Positions 23,156 through 35,700 of a stretch of DNA of 64,000 nucleotides are shown one piece after another. Source of the stretch: Ciona intestinalis (lineage: Eukaryota > Chordata > Ascidiacea > Phlebobranchia > Cionidae); the NCBI RefSeq assembly GCF_000224145.3, contig NC_020172.2, positions 4,989,961 through 5,053,960 on the forward strand, given 5' to 3'. Made by a program: the position numbers and the translations under genes. The stretch's first letter is position 1. Each line of letters begins with the position of its first letter. The notes below the pieces were generated by a model that searched no databases, had not been told where the DNA came from, and saw nothing but the letters and a program-made list of their open reading frames with translations.

Positions 23156-26100
23156 ATGTCAAAGTATTTAGGTTATGCGTTGGCTGGTGGAGCCGTGGTT
23201 TATGGCTACAAATATTTTGCCGACCGCAGGTAAATTGATTAAATACTTTGCTTTCCATTTAACTTTGCATGAGTTATTTAGCTTTTACTACATCATGAAT
23301 TAAAACAAATTGATTTTTAAAGTCATTTTTCTTATACATTTAATATTTTTCTTTCATAACTTGACAGTTCCATAAATTAACTGAAGTGTTATAGGTCCCT
23401 TTAATTAGTCCAGTTCGCTATGTCCGCACTATTCAATACATAGTGGACATAGCGGACATACACTAATTAAAGGGACTGAAGTGTTATTTGTGCTAACCAA
23501 TATGAAACAACAAATCTTACAAATGCCAACCTTTTATTAGATTAATCACTAGTAAAAAGGGACATTAACGTTTGTACAGACTTCTATACTTAATTTGCTT
23601 ATAATGCATTTACTAACGAATAGCATCTGGGCACCTCTTTAGTTCAATCAAGTTTAACAAATTATTCTTCTCCAGCAAAGTATTATCACCCGACCAGCAG
23701 ATAGTGATAGTGGGTGGAGGGTATGGAGGGATACGAGTGGCTAAGAACCTTAAGGGGCGTGGTAATTTCACACTGATTGATCCTAAAGGTTCTATGCATC
23801 ATAACATGGCAGCATTAAGGTGAGTGAATATTTGTGTTGTTGAAAGACAGACAAGTCAAAAACAAGTGCGAGTACTTACATTCGTACTTAGAAAAAAAAA
23901 GGTTGAAAATACAAGTATAATGAATTCATAATTGTTGGGGTCCACTGATTATTGCCAGTTTAGTATTTAAAATAAAATTAATTTCCAGTAAAAAGGAATG
24001 AAAAATCGCTTGCATCAAAAATATGTTTTTTACATTCTGTACTAAATTGTTCAATTTGTTAACAGAGCTGCAGTTGAGTCTGGGTTCGCAAATAAAACTT
24101 TCATTCCGTACAAACCAATATTTGGTGAACACTTTGTGCAGGGGAGGGTTACGTCAATCGACACTGATAACAAGAATGTGACAATTGACAGCAGAATGGT
24201 ACGTCCTCTTATTTACTTGGAAATAATCTTCAAAATGCATTTATGACTAATGTTTTACAGTTTGCAAACAAATGTTGTTTATTTCATTACATTGTTTTAA
24301 ACTTTAAATTGTTTTTTGTCATGTTAAAAAAAGAGTTTGGGAATTTACATGCCCCCGTCCACACTGTTATTAAGTATTTTACCCTGTGTAGTTTTATTCC
24401 AAGTTTTTTTAACTGTTAAGTTTCCGAATCACAGGCTCCGATCCCATATACCCAACTTGTCATCGCAACTGGGACTACGGGACCATTTCCTGGTAAATGC
24501 CGGCATGACTTATCCACCAAGCAGTTACAAGATCTCTATGAGAATTTAGCCACGGAGGTGAAATCTGCGTCGAACATCGTGATCGTGGGCGGGGGCGCTG
24601 TGGGGGTGGAGATGGCTGGAGAAATTGTTGGAGACTACCCTGGGACTAAAAAGGTTTCAACCAGTGTGGAGTTAACAATAATTAATGTCTGGTTATAGTC
24701 GTGTTAATTTAATTCTTTGCATGACTGAGAAATCCATGTTGATTTTAGAATAATTTGCACATATTTACATTTTACAATAATGAAGATCTGGTTATGGTAT
24801 AGCGTATAGTCACGTCAATGAGCATGAGGGTGACAACTGACAAGTGACAACCATTGATTTTAACTTATATTTTTATATAAACCATTGCTCACATTGTAGG
24901 TTTAGCAACTTTGTGGATAAAACCACAGCAATAATTTTAACTATATAAGTTATTGGTACGGGTAAAGAATCCTTACATAATATCAAAACAAAAAACAGAG
25001 ACCAAAAATAGCTCATGGTTATAAGGATAAGTAGCTACTGGTTAGCATATGTAATCTTATCAATGATATTTGTAGGTGACTGTGGTCCACAACTCCGATG
25101 TTTTGATCAGTCCAAAGCTTTCACAAAAAGCTCAAGATATGATAAAAGACAAACTGGATGAAAAAAAAATTGAGCGAGTGTTGGGTGAGGATTGATTGTG
25201 CAAATGCGTGTGGTTGCTTGAATGCAACATATTTATCCTTACATGACGGCGTGTCTTGCCCAACCAAGGACACATACGCCAACAATGGTAGCAGCGTAAA
25301 GCGTCAACATGATAATCTGGCTACACAGACAAATGCACTAACCCCTTCCCCCATAGTTCATTCCATTGTATAGTAGGGTGGGGGAAGATGGGACACCTTA
25401 TTATTCTATTTACTAGTCACATTTGGTAGTAAACAAAGAAAATTAAAGTATAATTCCGTATCCTTGCGACTTCCAAAGACCGTTGTTAATTGTATAAAAC
25501 ACAATCAGGATATTTAGATATTCTGGCACTAAATGTGTCCCATCTTCCCCCACCTTACTGTATCATCCATTTTACTAACATGATTTCTTTTCCAGGTGAA
25601 AAGGTGACCAACCTGGGCAATCTTCCCGTCAACAAAACATCTGAAGGACTGGAGGTTGAATTATCCTCCGGGAAGAAACTCGATGCTGATCTTGTGATCC
25701 CATGTTTTGGATCATCCAATATTACGGATGCTTATGCTACTTCTCCATCATTGTGTGAGTGAGATGTATCATATATGAGAAAGCCCTATGTCATATTATA
25801 TCACATATGAGATATATCATATTCATAATAATGCAAGGTCAAATATGTCTTGTGTGAATAAGGCTTTAGTGTATGCTGTTCAAATGTTATTGAAATAAAA
25901 AACGCATGTTATTGGGCATTAGTTACCGACAAATTTCTGGTGTCAGCACACTCTCCTAAAATGTCACGGTGAGTATTTGCGGGCATTGCGGCACATATAC
26001 TTTAATGCAAACTTTGATAAAGCACAGTGAAATATGAACCCTTTTTTTGTGCATACCCATATAACAAGATTATTGACCACATTTTTCAACCTATTTTAAT

Positions 26101-27553
26101 TCATGTTTAACTCTGGCTTATCTTACTGTCCATTATCCTTGGTTAAGCAACCAACCAAACTCAAATATTTAAGCAAACATTGGTATTGGGCAACAATGGT
26201 TTAATATTATGCATGTTGTGTTATACAAAGAGTGAACAGTTTAGTTTTGGACCTCAGATTTATAGTTGTAGAATAATAATAAAATAAAATTGCCACCTCA
26301 AAAAGAAATATACATTTTGTTAGCTTGTTTGTAATTAGGCTTACCTTCACTTTAAGGCCAAATTAGCGTGTTCGAAAAATATATACGCAAAAACTTGATA
26401 TAAGTTTTAATTTTGGTTACCTTTTAAACTTATTAAATTAAAATTTTTAAATTGTTCTTTTCTCTCATAGAAATAATATTAATTCTTTTAAATTTTCAGC
26501 AAAGTCAATGAACCAGAAAGGTCAACTAAAGGTGAACGAATATTTGCAAGTAGAAGGTGTTAACGATGTCTTTGCTATTGGAGATGCAAATGATTTCGAT
26601 GTAAGAACATAATTTGTATTTATTTCTTTGAATATAAGAATAAAATATTACTTTTACTTGTTTGTAAGGAGACTTTAGTTTGCTTGGAATAAAATTTGTT
26701 TATTTTGTGGCCAAAGATTAGTTTATAAATAAAATATTAAACCTGAAATTTGACAGCAATAGTAGCAGAACACACTAATTTAAATAAATGAAACGGTGGG
26801 TATTTCAAGTTGATATATATTTATACTTACAGGTTGTTAAGCTTGCTTTGGAGGCTCAAGCACAAGGAAGTCATACTTATGAAAATCTGATCAACATTGG
26901 AAAAGGAAAACCACTAACCCCTTACAAACCAGGTATTTATTACGGTTGTCAGAACATTTACTTACAAAGTTAGATGAGGGGAATTACGGAATTTTAAAAG
27001 TAGGTACAGTGACACGGGTTCGCGACCCCCCCCCCCTCTTTTAAACCCCCCCCCATTACTTTTTTTTTCTGGCTGTGCCACTGAGTAGGTATAAGGTGTA
27101 TGACCTAGAACACTTGTTGTATGTCTTGAATTCCATAAATGGTGTATGAACAAAATATTAACGGTATTTAAACAAAGTATGAATTACTTATAAGCTTCCA
27201 CACACATTTTATCTTGGGTGAACTTTAACTTTTTAAATTAGTTTATTTGTGTTAAGGTTTGTTATGTAATGTTTTCATGTTTTTATTCAAATTCCATACA
27301 TGTTTTAGCCAAAAAATCCTTTTACATTTAAAATGAGTTGAATTAATGTGTCTTAATGTTATGTCATGTTTTCATATTTTAAATTCAAATTTTAGATGCC
27401 TTTATGATGGCAATCCCAATTGGGCGTGACGGTGGTGTTTGCGTCCGCGGCAACAGCGTGATGGGAGATTTCATGGCAAAAATGATCAAAGGAAAGGATG
27501 TGTTTGTGAAAATCATGTGGAAAGAAATGGAGCAACCTGTGCCGAAAAATTAA
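23156..27553 (+). CDS. AIFM2: Ferroptosis suppressor protein 1 / AIFM2, NAD(P)H-ubiquinone oxidoreductase
   Basis: Nine exons: 23156-23229, 23676-23819, 24066-24198, 24435-24653, 25076-25184, 25596-25754, 26500-26600, 26833-26932, 27396-27553; they join in phase to 398 residues (human about 373). Two dinucleotide-binding folds are visible: IVIVGGGYGGIRVAKNL near the N-terminus (FAD) and IVIVGGGAVGVEMAGEIVGD in exon 4 (NAD(P)H). LVIATGTTGPFPG and VNDVFAIGDAND are the usual ATG and GD motifs of this superfamily. FSP1 reduces ubiquinone and vitamin K at membranes and blocks lipid peroxidation. Unlike human (MGSQVS, N-myristoylated) it begins MSKYLGYALAGGAVVYGYKY, a likely membrane segment with no Gly2. 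An acceptor (TTTTTTACAG) 17 bp before the ATG marks a spliced 5' end. Intron 5 contains a MITE and a SINE fragment. Confidence 0.95.
23393..23476. mobile_element. 84-bp foldback element with 11-bp target duplication
   Basis: The arms GTCCCTTTAATTAGT and ACTAATTAAAGGGAC pair as inverted repeats, with a second paired segment (CGCTATGTCC / GGACATAGCG) inside. The 11-mer TGAAGTGTTAT flanks it exactly on both sides (23382-23392 and 23477-23487), which marks an insertion into AIFM2 intron 1. Confidence 0.85.
25205..25350 (-). mobile_element. SINE fragment (head region), reverse orientation
   Basis: Reverse-strand SINE order: ATTTATCCTTACATGACGGC, TGTCTTGCCCAACCAAGGAC, ACATACGCCAACAATGGTAG, then a decayed tRNA-like head near 25330. 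It is internally deleted and lies directly before a MITE. Confidence 0.6.
25369..25562 (+). mobile_element. MITE copy, near full length, in AIFM2 intron
   Basis: TATAGTAGGGTGGGGGAAGA left end, CATCTTCCCCCACCTTACTG right end, and the full interior (AGTAAACAAAGAAAATTAAA, CCGTTGTTAATTGTATAAAA). It lies 33 bp before the next exon's acceptor site. Confidence 0.92.
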
Positions 27554-29166
27554 ATGAATCTTGTCTTGAATTTTTAAAATAGGTATTAATTCTTTTACCT
27601 CAAAAAATGGTTTATTGGATAATAGATACTAAAAAGTTAAAAATAGTACATGAATCTTTAATCAGTATATAATATTCAAGAATATCCGAATTCAGCAAGA
27701 ATTTCCAAATATTATTTCACAACATTTCAATTCTGTTTCTCCCAAACAATTTATAATGTTAAGTTATTGTATTAATGTTGTACCTGAAAGTAGAATACCT
27801 AAAAAGTTAAAAAAGTAACATAGGAATCTTTAATCAGTATATAATATACAAGAACTTCCAAATTCAGCATACTTCCTTTACAACATTTCAATTCTTTTCC
27901 TACCAAGCAAATTATGATATTATTGTTGTACCTGAAATTTTTAAGTATAGAATACCTAAAAAGTTAACAAAAAATAGTATAAGAACATATAATCAGTATG
28001 TGATATTCAAGAATTTCCAAATTTAGCATAATTGTTTTAAACATTTTGATTCTGTTTTTACCAAATCTTTTGTAATGTTAAGTTGTGCTGCAAAATTGGT
28101 AGACCTATTTCTGTGAATTGTAACTAATTAAATTTGTATTTCTGTTCCGACAAATCCTTTTATTTTTTAAGTAAATAACCAAAATAATTTTTAAATTACC
28201 TTTTTTATTGGGCATACATAAAGACGAAATTTTAAAAAAGCAAAAGTTTGACTATTAAAGTTTCTGTAAATAGCATAATTATATCAAGCACCCTTATAAC
28301 CATAGTGTAGTGGCTTAATCCTGTGTTGTACCAATTATAAGCATGTTGAAGATACAGCAATTTTGAATGCACTAGTTTTTCATACCTCCAATAGTGTTGC
28401 AATTTCAACATGTTTTCTAATTTTGTTTCAATAATCTTAACTATGTGTGTTTTTGTTGCCTTACAAAATTCCTGTACAAGCTACTAGGCTTTTTTTTACA
28501 AATCGGCAAAACCAGTTTTATTTTAAAGCATTTTTGTGTTGTTTTTTAAACTTCTGGCCAATGTTCGTTAATCAAAATTTCACTTCTACTTTGCCTTTTG
28601 TGTAAATTTTAGTGTTTGAAAAGTTTCAAAATTTGTCCCCGTCTTAACCTACACATGTTGCACCAAATACTTATCAGGGTACAAAATATTCGTGGATGAA
28701 ATGCATTAAAGTGGGTGAAAAAAAATAATTTGTGTGCTTTTTTAACAGTCACAGTATCCAAGAGAATGTGTAAAAGTGTTTATGGTGTAAAAGATAGAAA
28801 ACAAAATAACTGCAAGAATATTACAAAATAACTGCAAAGCTTTGGTAAGGGTGAGTGTATAAAAGATATAAATATAAATAGCTATTATATAGTAATTAAA
28901 CTTGCTAAGAAGTTAATTCTGTCACAGTCAGAGAGTTACAATAGCATTAAAACAATGATATGTAAATTACAGATTAGTTGATTTATTTCAAGTGATATGT
29001 ATTATTTTTAAATGTATCTAAAGATTTATACTTAGAGGTTTAAAGGTAAGTTTACTTAGAACTAATCAACTGTCACTTGTCAGTGTTTCAGATTGACACA
29101 TAAACACCCTAACCCCTTACTGTTAAAGTTTCAAAACATTTAATCGCGTGTGTTTGTTTTGATAAA
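27554..29166. other. AT-rich intergenic stretch between AIFM2 and ABHD14-like gene
   Basis: Holds the ~165-bp tandem repeat described separately at 27615-28095. The rest is AT-rich DNA with no open frame of note and no recognised element. Confidence 0.5.
27615..28095 (+). repeat. Degenerate ~165-bp tandem repeat, three units
   Basis: Units start near 27627, 27798 and 27957 with ACTAAAAAGTTAA or ACCTAAAAAGTTAA and continue ATCTTTAATCAGTATATAAT, then TTCCAAATTCAGCA and ACAACATTTCAATTCTGTTT. Spacing of about 172 and 159 bp shows indels between units. Confidence 0.75.
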
Positions 29167-30800
29167 ATGACTCGCCGATTGATATTTATCGCTGCTATTC
29201 TCTTCGTGGCAAGTTTGTTTCTGATTATTTCGTTCTATCCAGATTGGAACACAGAAGAAAGAGGTATGTTGTGTGTATTAGCTGATCATGTATATATAGT
29301 AACGTATCTTTTTACACGAAAAATAGGGATACAGAATTATATTATTGACTTTTAATTACGAATTTGCCGAACTAATTACCCTGTTATATTTTGTGTTCCG
29401 TTCATCTTAAATGCACTATTTTTGCTTGCAAACTAAAAAGATACCATGTTAAAAGTAAATAGGTGTAGGAATTAGATTATATGCAATACAAGTTTTTTTT
29501 CTATAACTCCTTATATAAAGGCTTGTATTAACTATTATTATTGCTCCATCTAGCTTTAACTTTTAATATATGATTGGTGTGGGTTTGTTAACACTAATAA
29601 TAAACGACCAACATGTTGTTTTGCTGTGAACTAAGTTGTGTAAAGCTAATAATTCATATAAAGGATTTTTTGGACTGTTTTTTTTTTTAATCGGTGCCAA
29701 CTCTTGTTTTGTAAAAGTCTAAAACCAAGCTCGGAGTATGCAATGCATTATGCCTAAATGGAGCTGTATTATATACAAACTAGATAAACATTACATGCTG
29801 TTCTAAATGGTTGGATGTTGTAACATGGCCGGTTTATTTAGTCTGTGTTGTATTAACCATATTTGATCAGCCAGTAAGAGTTTTATATGTTAGTTAGGCT
29901 TTATTTTATTGGTTTTCGTTCTATAGGCTATTATTTAAAATTATAAACAATATCATTTATATCATGTGCTACATAAATAGTGAAGTCCCGAGCTAGATAT
30001 ATGGTTTGAACTGTAGGCTAATGCTTATTAAAAAAGTTACATATGTGTAGTATAGTGCGCAGATATTCTCAATTATTTATTTTGTGTCAGAACCATATTT
30101 TGGTGAAGATAAAAGCAGGGGAGGAAGAAAGAATCCCAATGTGTTGGAATTTGTAAAGGAACAAAATGTTGATGATCAAAGATCTGAATCACTTAAACGA
30201 ATTGGATTTGCAGAGAAATATGTCACTGTTGGGGGTGCAAATGTTTATGCTGTTTTCCCTGAATTAAAAGGAAAAGTCTTGCTTTCAGTTCTGCTTCTGC
30301 ACGGTGCTGCGTTTTCATCAGAAACTTGGCAAAGAATCGGAACGCTTCAATTTTTATTGAAACAAAACTATTTCCCTATTGCTGTTGATTTACCTGGGCT
30401 TGGGAAATCTTCTAAAACTCCCATAACCGACAGAAATGGGTTTTTGAGCAGTTTAATAAAGACTCTTGGAATTGAAAAACCTGTTGTTATCAGCCCATCT
30501 ATGAGTGGCAGATATTCCATCCCGCATTTCATATTACACCCTAATGAATTGAGCGGTTACGTCCCAATTGCCCCCGTGATGGATTCTACATTTTCCGATC
30601 AAGATTTCAAAAAATCAAATGTTTCAACTCTGATCATCTATGGTGAGAACGACGTTGGCACGTTGGAGAAAAACAAAGTTTTGTCAGCAATTCCAAACAG
30701 TAGAGTTGTGATGATACCAAAAGCAGGGCACCCATGTTATCTAGATGATACACCTTTGTTTCATAAAACTCTGCTTGATTTTCTAAGGTCATTGAAGTAA
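29167..30800 (+). CDS. ABHD14A: ABHD14-type alpha/beta hydrolase with N-terminal membrane anchor
   Basis: Two exons, 29167-29263 and 30091-30800, give 268 residues. Residues 1-25 (MTRRLIFIAAILFVASLFLI...) form a type II membrane anchor, as in ABHD14A. The hydrolase core shows LLLHGAAFSSETWQRIGTL (oxyanion region), AVDLPGLGKSS, VISPSMSGRYSIPHFI with the nucleophile Ser in S-M-S-G, LIIYGENDVGTLE (acid) and PKAGHPCYLDD with the catalytic His. The SPS(L/M)SGxY and GYVPIAP motifs are particular to the ABHD14 family. The paralogue ABHD14B lacks the anchor, so ABHD14A is the better name. ABHD14B is reported as a lysine deacetylase; the substrate of ABHD14A is not established. Confidence 0.9.
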
Positions 30801-32757
30801 AACTTGCATTAAAGACTTGAGGTTATTTATTTAAGTTGATTTCTTCAAATGTAGAGACAAATGTGATGGAATGAGATGTCAGATTTAACTGTTGATTAAC
30901 AGTACTGCATGGAAAACACAGCACCTTGTTATTCAACCGACTAAGCAAGAGGTCTTTGAACTTAAGCTAAATCAGAACCTTTCAGAGCATGTACATTTCA
31001 TAAGGGTTATACAAATTAGAAACAACTTAATCTATAACTAAACATTTTTCACGAGTAAAAAGCTGAGTGCTGTTTTGTATGTCTTACCAAAGGGTGCGTT
31101 TCCAAAGGTTTAGGACCCATTAAATATTGCTCATATAAGTTACTATTTCAATATTTTTTGTAAGTAGTGAATGGATTGTATTATACTTCTACATTATGTA
31201 GTAATACACTCTATGTTCAAGCAGTCATATCTTCTATGTATTCACATATTGCTTTTTCGTGTTTGCAACCTATTTTTGTTCTACATTTTGTTTAACCTAT
31301 GTGTTGGGTGTTTATACAAATGAACAGAGCTTCCCAATGTATGTGTTAAGTTAGTTGCACAATATGTAACATTTATCGCATAGTTATCATACAACCACAC
31401 GACACTTATCTGTAACCTGACGGTCTCTATTTTTTTGTTACTTATTGAGCACGCATTGGTATTGATGTTTACACATACACACATAGACACATACATACAT
31501 AATATACCTATTTAATATTTCTACACAACCACTTGCTCTTATATCATTTTGCATGCCTTTATGTTGTTTAATTTATCCGACCGCCAGGTGGGGTTAAAGA
31601 GCGTAGTAAAACTTTAATGTTTTCTTCATTATCATGACTTGATGTGCACTGTTTGAATTTCAATTAAAAATCGAAAGATATGTTCAGGATTTTGGTTTTA
31701 GCTTGAACTTAATACTTAGGTCTGTCTTTAAAACTTGCACCATCAATGCTGAAAGATAGTGTTGGTGGTGACAGTTACAAAAAAGATATCCCTTTTAACA
31801 TATGTGCCCATATTTAATATTTATTACCTTTGTATGCAACTATGCAAGGTGTTTAAGTTGTTGCCTATAAGGTTAAAAATCAGCCTCAAAATCTCTTAAA
31901 CTGTGTGTAGTTGTGCCGTCTGAGGCTGTAACTATTTAGGGGAAGGGGCCGACTGCAACCTAAATCTTATCAATGATTGCTTATGAAGTTAGACAAATTA
32001 AGCTTAAAATCTTTAAAAAAAAACTGTGTTTGAATATATGAGTGAATGAATGTAACTTACTTTATCCTCGCATGGCCGAAAAACGCAGTCGTTATAACAC
32101 GGGTTTAACACCTCGTGCCAGCTTACGAGTTACCATGTATGTTACTTTGTGGGTGATTATTTAGATAATTTGGACAACCCATTAGTGACCACTGGGTTGG
32201 AGCAATTGTCGTTAAGTGTCTTGCCCAAAGACACATACGCCCACAATGGTAGCGTCGAGCATGTAACCCATAGGTAATGGGTTCAGGCGCGCTAACCACT
32301 ATGCCATGGCGCCGTGTAGTGTGAGACCACTAACTAATAAATCAACTCTGTTCTCAATCTTAGGCCCATGTTATACCATGCTGTAGAGTGTAGAACTCCA
32401 CCCACATAGAATGGGACCCATAACTAAGACCTATAAACTTTCCACCACAAGTGAGCTAAACAAATAAAACAACCAATAAATATTTTAAATGTTTCATTCA
32501 AAACGCAAAAATGTACAAAAATAATTTAAAAACAAAAAGCAACAAAATTGAACTGGAAAATATCACCAATGACGAGGCTTTAGTTAATCAAGTGAGGTGA
32601 AAAGTGTGGCAATCATGTTTAATTTAGGAGTCCCTGGTTATTGGAGGTAGAGGGTTTGGCTTCTTACGTGTGGGCGCTGTACAAAACACGAGGATGCTCA
32701 TGTTTGATGACGTCATCGTGACGTAATAACGGTAATCACATTTTGACGTCATAGGTT
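30801..32757. other. Intergenic region between ABHD14-like and Sushi genes
   Basis: Convergent spacer. A CA/TA-rich run (CACATACACACATAGACACA, about 31470-31500) and a full SINE (32045-32316) are present. No gene seen. Confidence 0.5.
32045..32316 (-). mobile_element. Full-length tRNA-derived SINE, reverse orientation
   Basis: On the minus strand the element starts GGCGCCATGGCATAGTGGTT (tRNA A-box-like TGGCATAGTGG), then AGCGCGCCTGAACCCATTAC, TAGCG-CCATTGTGGGCGTAT, TTGTCCAAATTATCTAAATA, and the tail CGAGGTGTTAAACCCGTGTT. It ends at GTAAGTTACATTCATTCACT. Its order matches the Ciona composite SINE known as Cics-1, from memory. Confidence 0.85.
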
Positions 32758-35700
32758 TTAATCGCCCGGTTGTGTCCGGAGTCTTTTATATACGAAACAG
32801 CGTCCACGTGCGGCTGACTGAGCGACAACAATGTACTGGTCCCCTGATATTTCGAAACTTGTCGACCCTGATACTTTTCTGAGGTCTCTTTTATTCAGAA
32901 CGTCCATGTACTCCATGCGCCCCCTGTTAGCGCGTCCAATTACAATTCTTCCGCGACCGTCGGCTCGATTCAACGTCACAATAGTAGCGATACGATTGTC
33001 AGTAACAAACATCGAACACTGAAACACTTTTTCTCCGTCTCTCATCTTACGTCGCATAACTCGCTTGTAAACCTCTTTACCCCCTGCGTGGATAAAAAAT
33101 TAAGGTTATATAAGATTTTGCAGATTATATAGTATAGTGGGAAAGATAGGACACCTTTTTATTCTATTTTCTTGTCCCATAAGGTAGTAAACACCCCTCA
33201 GTACCCAACCAACACATGCGGTAACTCGTTAAGCGGGCACGGTTTGTATGAAACAGAACACCCGTGTTATAAAAACTGTCGTTGCCCCGTCATGCGAGGA
33301 TAAATAAGTTAAATTCATTCCCACAATACCTGGTATAGCTTCAAGCTTTTGCACGACTACGATTGATCTTCCCGGTCTGTTCTGTCCCTTACACCGATAT
33401 ATTTGTCCATTCATTTCTTTCAAATCGATGACGTTTAAATCGCTGTGACCGCTACCCGATTCTGACGTCATATTAATCGCTTTCGAAGTGTGAGAAAATA
33501 CGAAACGCCCATCGTTGTTCGATCTGAAATAATAAATCATTGTTGTAATTGTCTATTATTCTACCCGCTCTAGGAACCTTAGACCTACAGGGGTCTTATG
33601 GTCTACTAAATACAATGTATTAAATAGGCCACGGGCCTCCAAACATAAAACTAATAGAAAACTTAATACTTTTAAATTTTCGCATTGAGTTAACAGTTAA
33701 ATTTATAGCTTTGAATTAGAACCAATAAATTTGCAGCCTAAAACTTGTGACTTTGAGTTTACTGCTTTAATTTTGTGGCTTTCGTGGGAATTGTCGCCTA
33801 TTATATGTCAGAGTAGCAAAAACATACGTTTGACCGATAAGCTGTTTTCGTTTTCGCGTCAACGTCGCCATTTTTGCCTAATTTGGCTGGGTAACAATTA
33901 ATGTAAAACCTCAGTTTTGTTTTCTTACACGTCATGTATCGGTTTATGACCACACTGTGGTGATTGTGACGTGATATCGATCGAATCATACCCATCAAAT
34001 CACCCAATTAACGAGGTTTAATTACTTAATTAACCGTTTCATAAGTTTTAGGTGTTGGTTATCAAATAATTAAAGCGCACAGTCACCAATTAGTAACTTC
34101 ACTCAGCAGTAAATCGTGTCTTCTTGTTTTGAGGTTAAAACAGTTATATCTTACAGCAGTAATTGTGGTAACAATTTTTATAAGTACAAATTTTCGGTTG
34201 AAAACCACGTAAATTTTCATTCTAAGATGATTTTGTTTAATATCCGTAATGTTTTCGTGGAAATAGTAGGTAGGGGTGAAATGGGACATGTTTTCATTTT
34301 TTGTCGTCCCATTCAATAGCAAACAAAGAATATTTATTGAGTTATATAAAACGTTGCAAAAATAATGTCGGCGTTGGGTTAAAGTGTACCGCGTTCGAAC
34401 CCAAACTCGTCTACCACAAAACAAGCTACCTGTACAAATAAATAACTTCATGGTTGCCGGCCCAAAGCCAGAGTTGTCCATTTTGGTTTAATATTACGAC
34501 ACTTGTGGGGTCTGGATGTTCTATTGTCTGCCATGGTTCGTTTAAGAAACTGCCGTTGTCCCATTTGTAGACACGAATACGCCCTGCGCTCTGTGGGTGA
34601 TACGGTTTTGTTATATATTTGCAATGGGCCGCATGCTCACTGTCGAGTTATAACATGGGTGTCTTCTTATACACCAGACACACATGGTGTATTTATGCAC
34701 GTCATGCTCACTGTCGAGTTATAATATGGGTGTCTTCTTATACACCAGACACATATGGCGCATTCATATACTATCATACACCTCATGCGCACTGCCAGTT
34801 ATAACTTACCGTATCTCCCGCCACCAAATACGTCACATAATGACGTGTATAAGTAGTGACGCTGTGTACGTCACCACAATCAAGTAATTGATGACGAACA
34901 AACGAATGTCGTGTGCGCCGGTCATGGAAAATTCTGGCTGAAAAACATTCGCAAATTAGTTAAAATCACCACGACCATCCCTCTAAACTGTAAAAAAGTT
35001 CTTACCTCTGCATAATCCAGTTCTTCCCGACCAACTCCCGTCGCTTTGACAATGTCTGACGTCACCGTTGATGACGTCATACCCATGATCACACACCAGT
35101 TGACACGACTGTGACGTAAGTGTTGTCGAAGCCTTCCCGCTGGAAGGAGTGCACTTTATTGTACCGTTAGGTGGCGGTATTAAGACCTCGCATGCTGAAA
35201 CTGAAACATTACGCGGTGTTGAATTTAAATCGTATTAAAAACAGAAAATATGTTTAAATAGTTAATTTTTCATAAGGGATTAGAAAGCTAAACGTTTGTA
35301 TTGGTAATGGTCACGGCTTTTATTGAACAAGTTGTGTACACTTATTATAACAGCAGACGATTTACGGTAGTTATGTATAATACCCTTTTTGTGGGACAAT
35401 ATTAATACCGTAATCATATCTCATATTTCCCAATCATGTTTTTTTACCAATTAACAACACTCTTTTAGAGCCCTGGAGATATACGGTTATATTTCTGTAA
35501 ATATTCTTGATTTACCAACAAATGAAAACGAAAACAGGTCCCATCTTCCCCCCACCCTACTACATAAATTGTCGCCCTAAACATAACTTTCATATTATTT
35601 TCGTTGCCGACATTCAATAAATTCAATCATTTATCAAAATTTCAAACCGGTATTTCTCAACACTACGCGTAGTGACATAGCTGGTCGAAGCTTATTTGCT

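Noticed and set aside
34503-34887. Three overlapping plus-strand open frames with repeated residues
   Set aside because: They run through the short minisatellite array and the antisense of a Sushi-gene exon.
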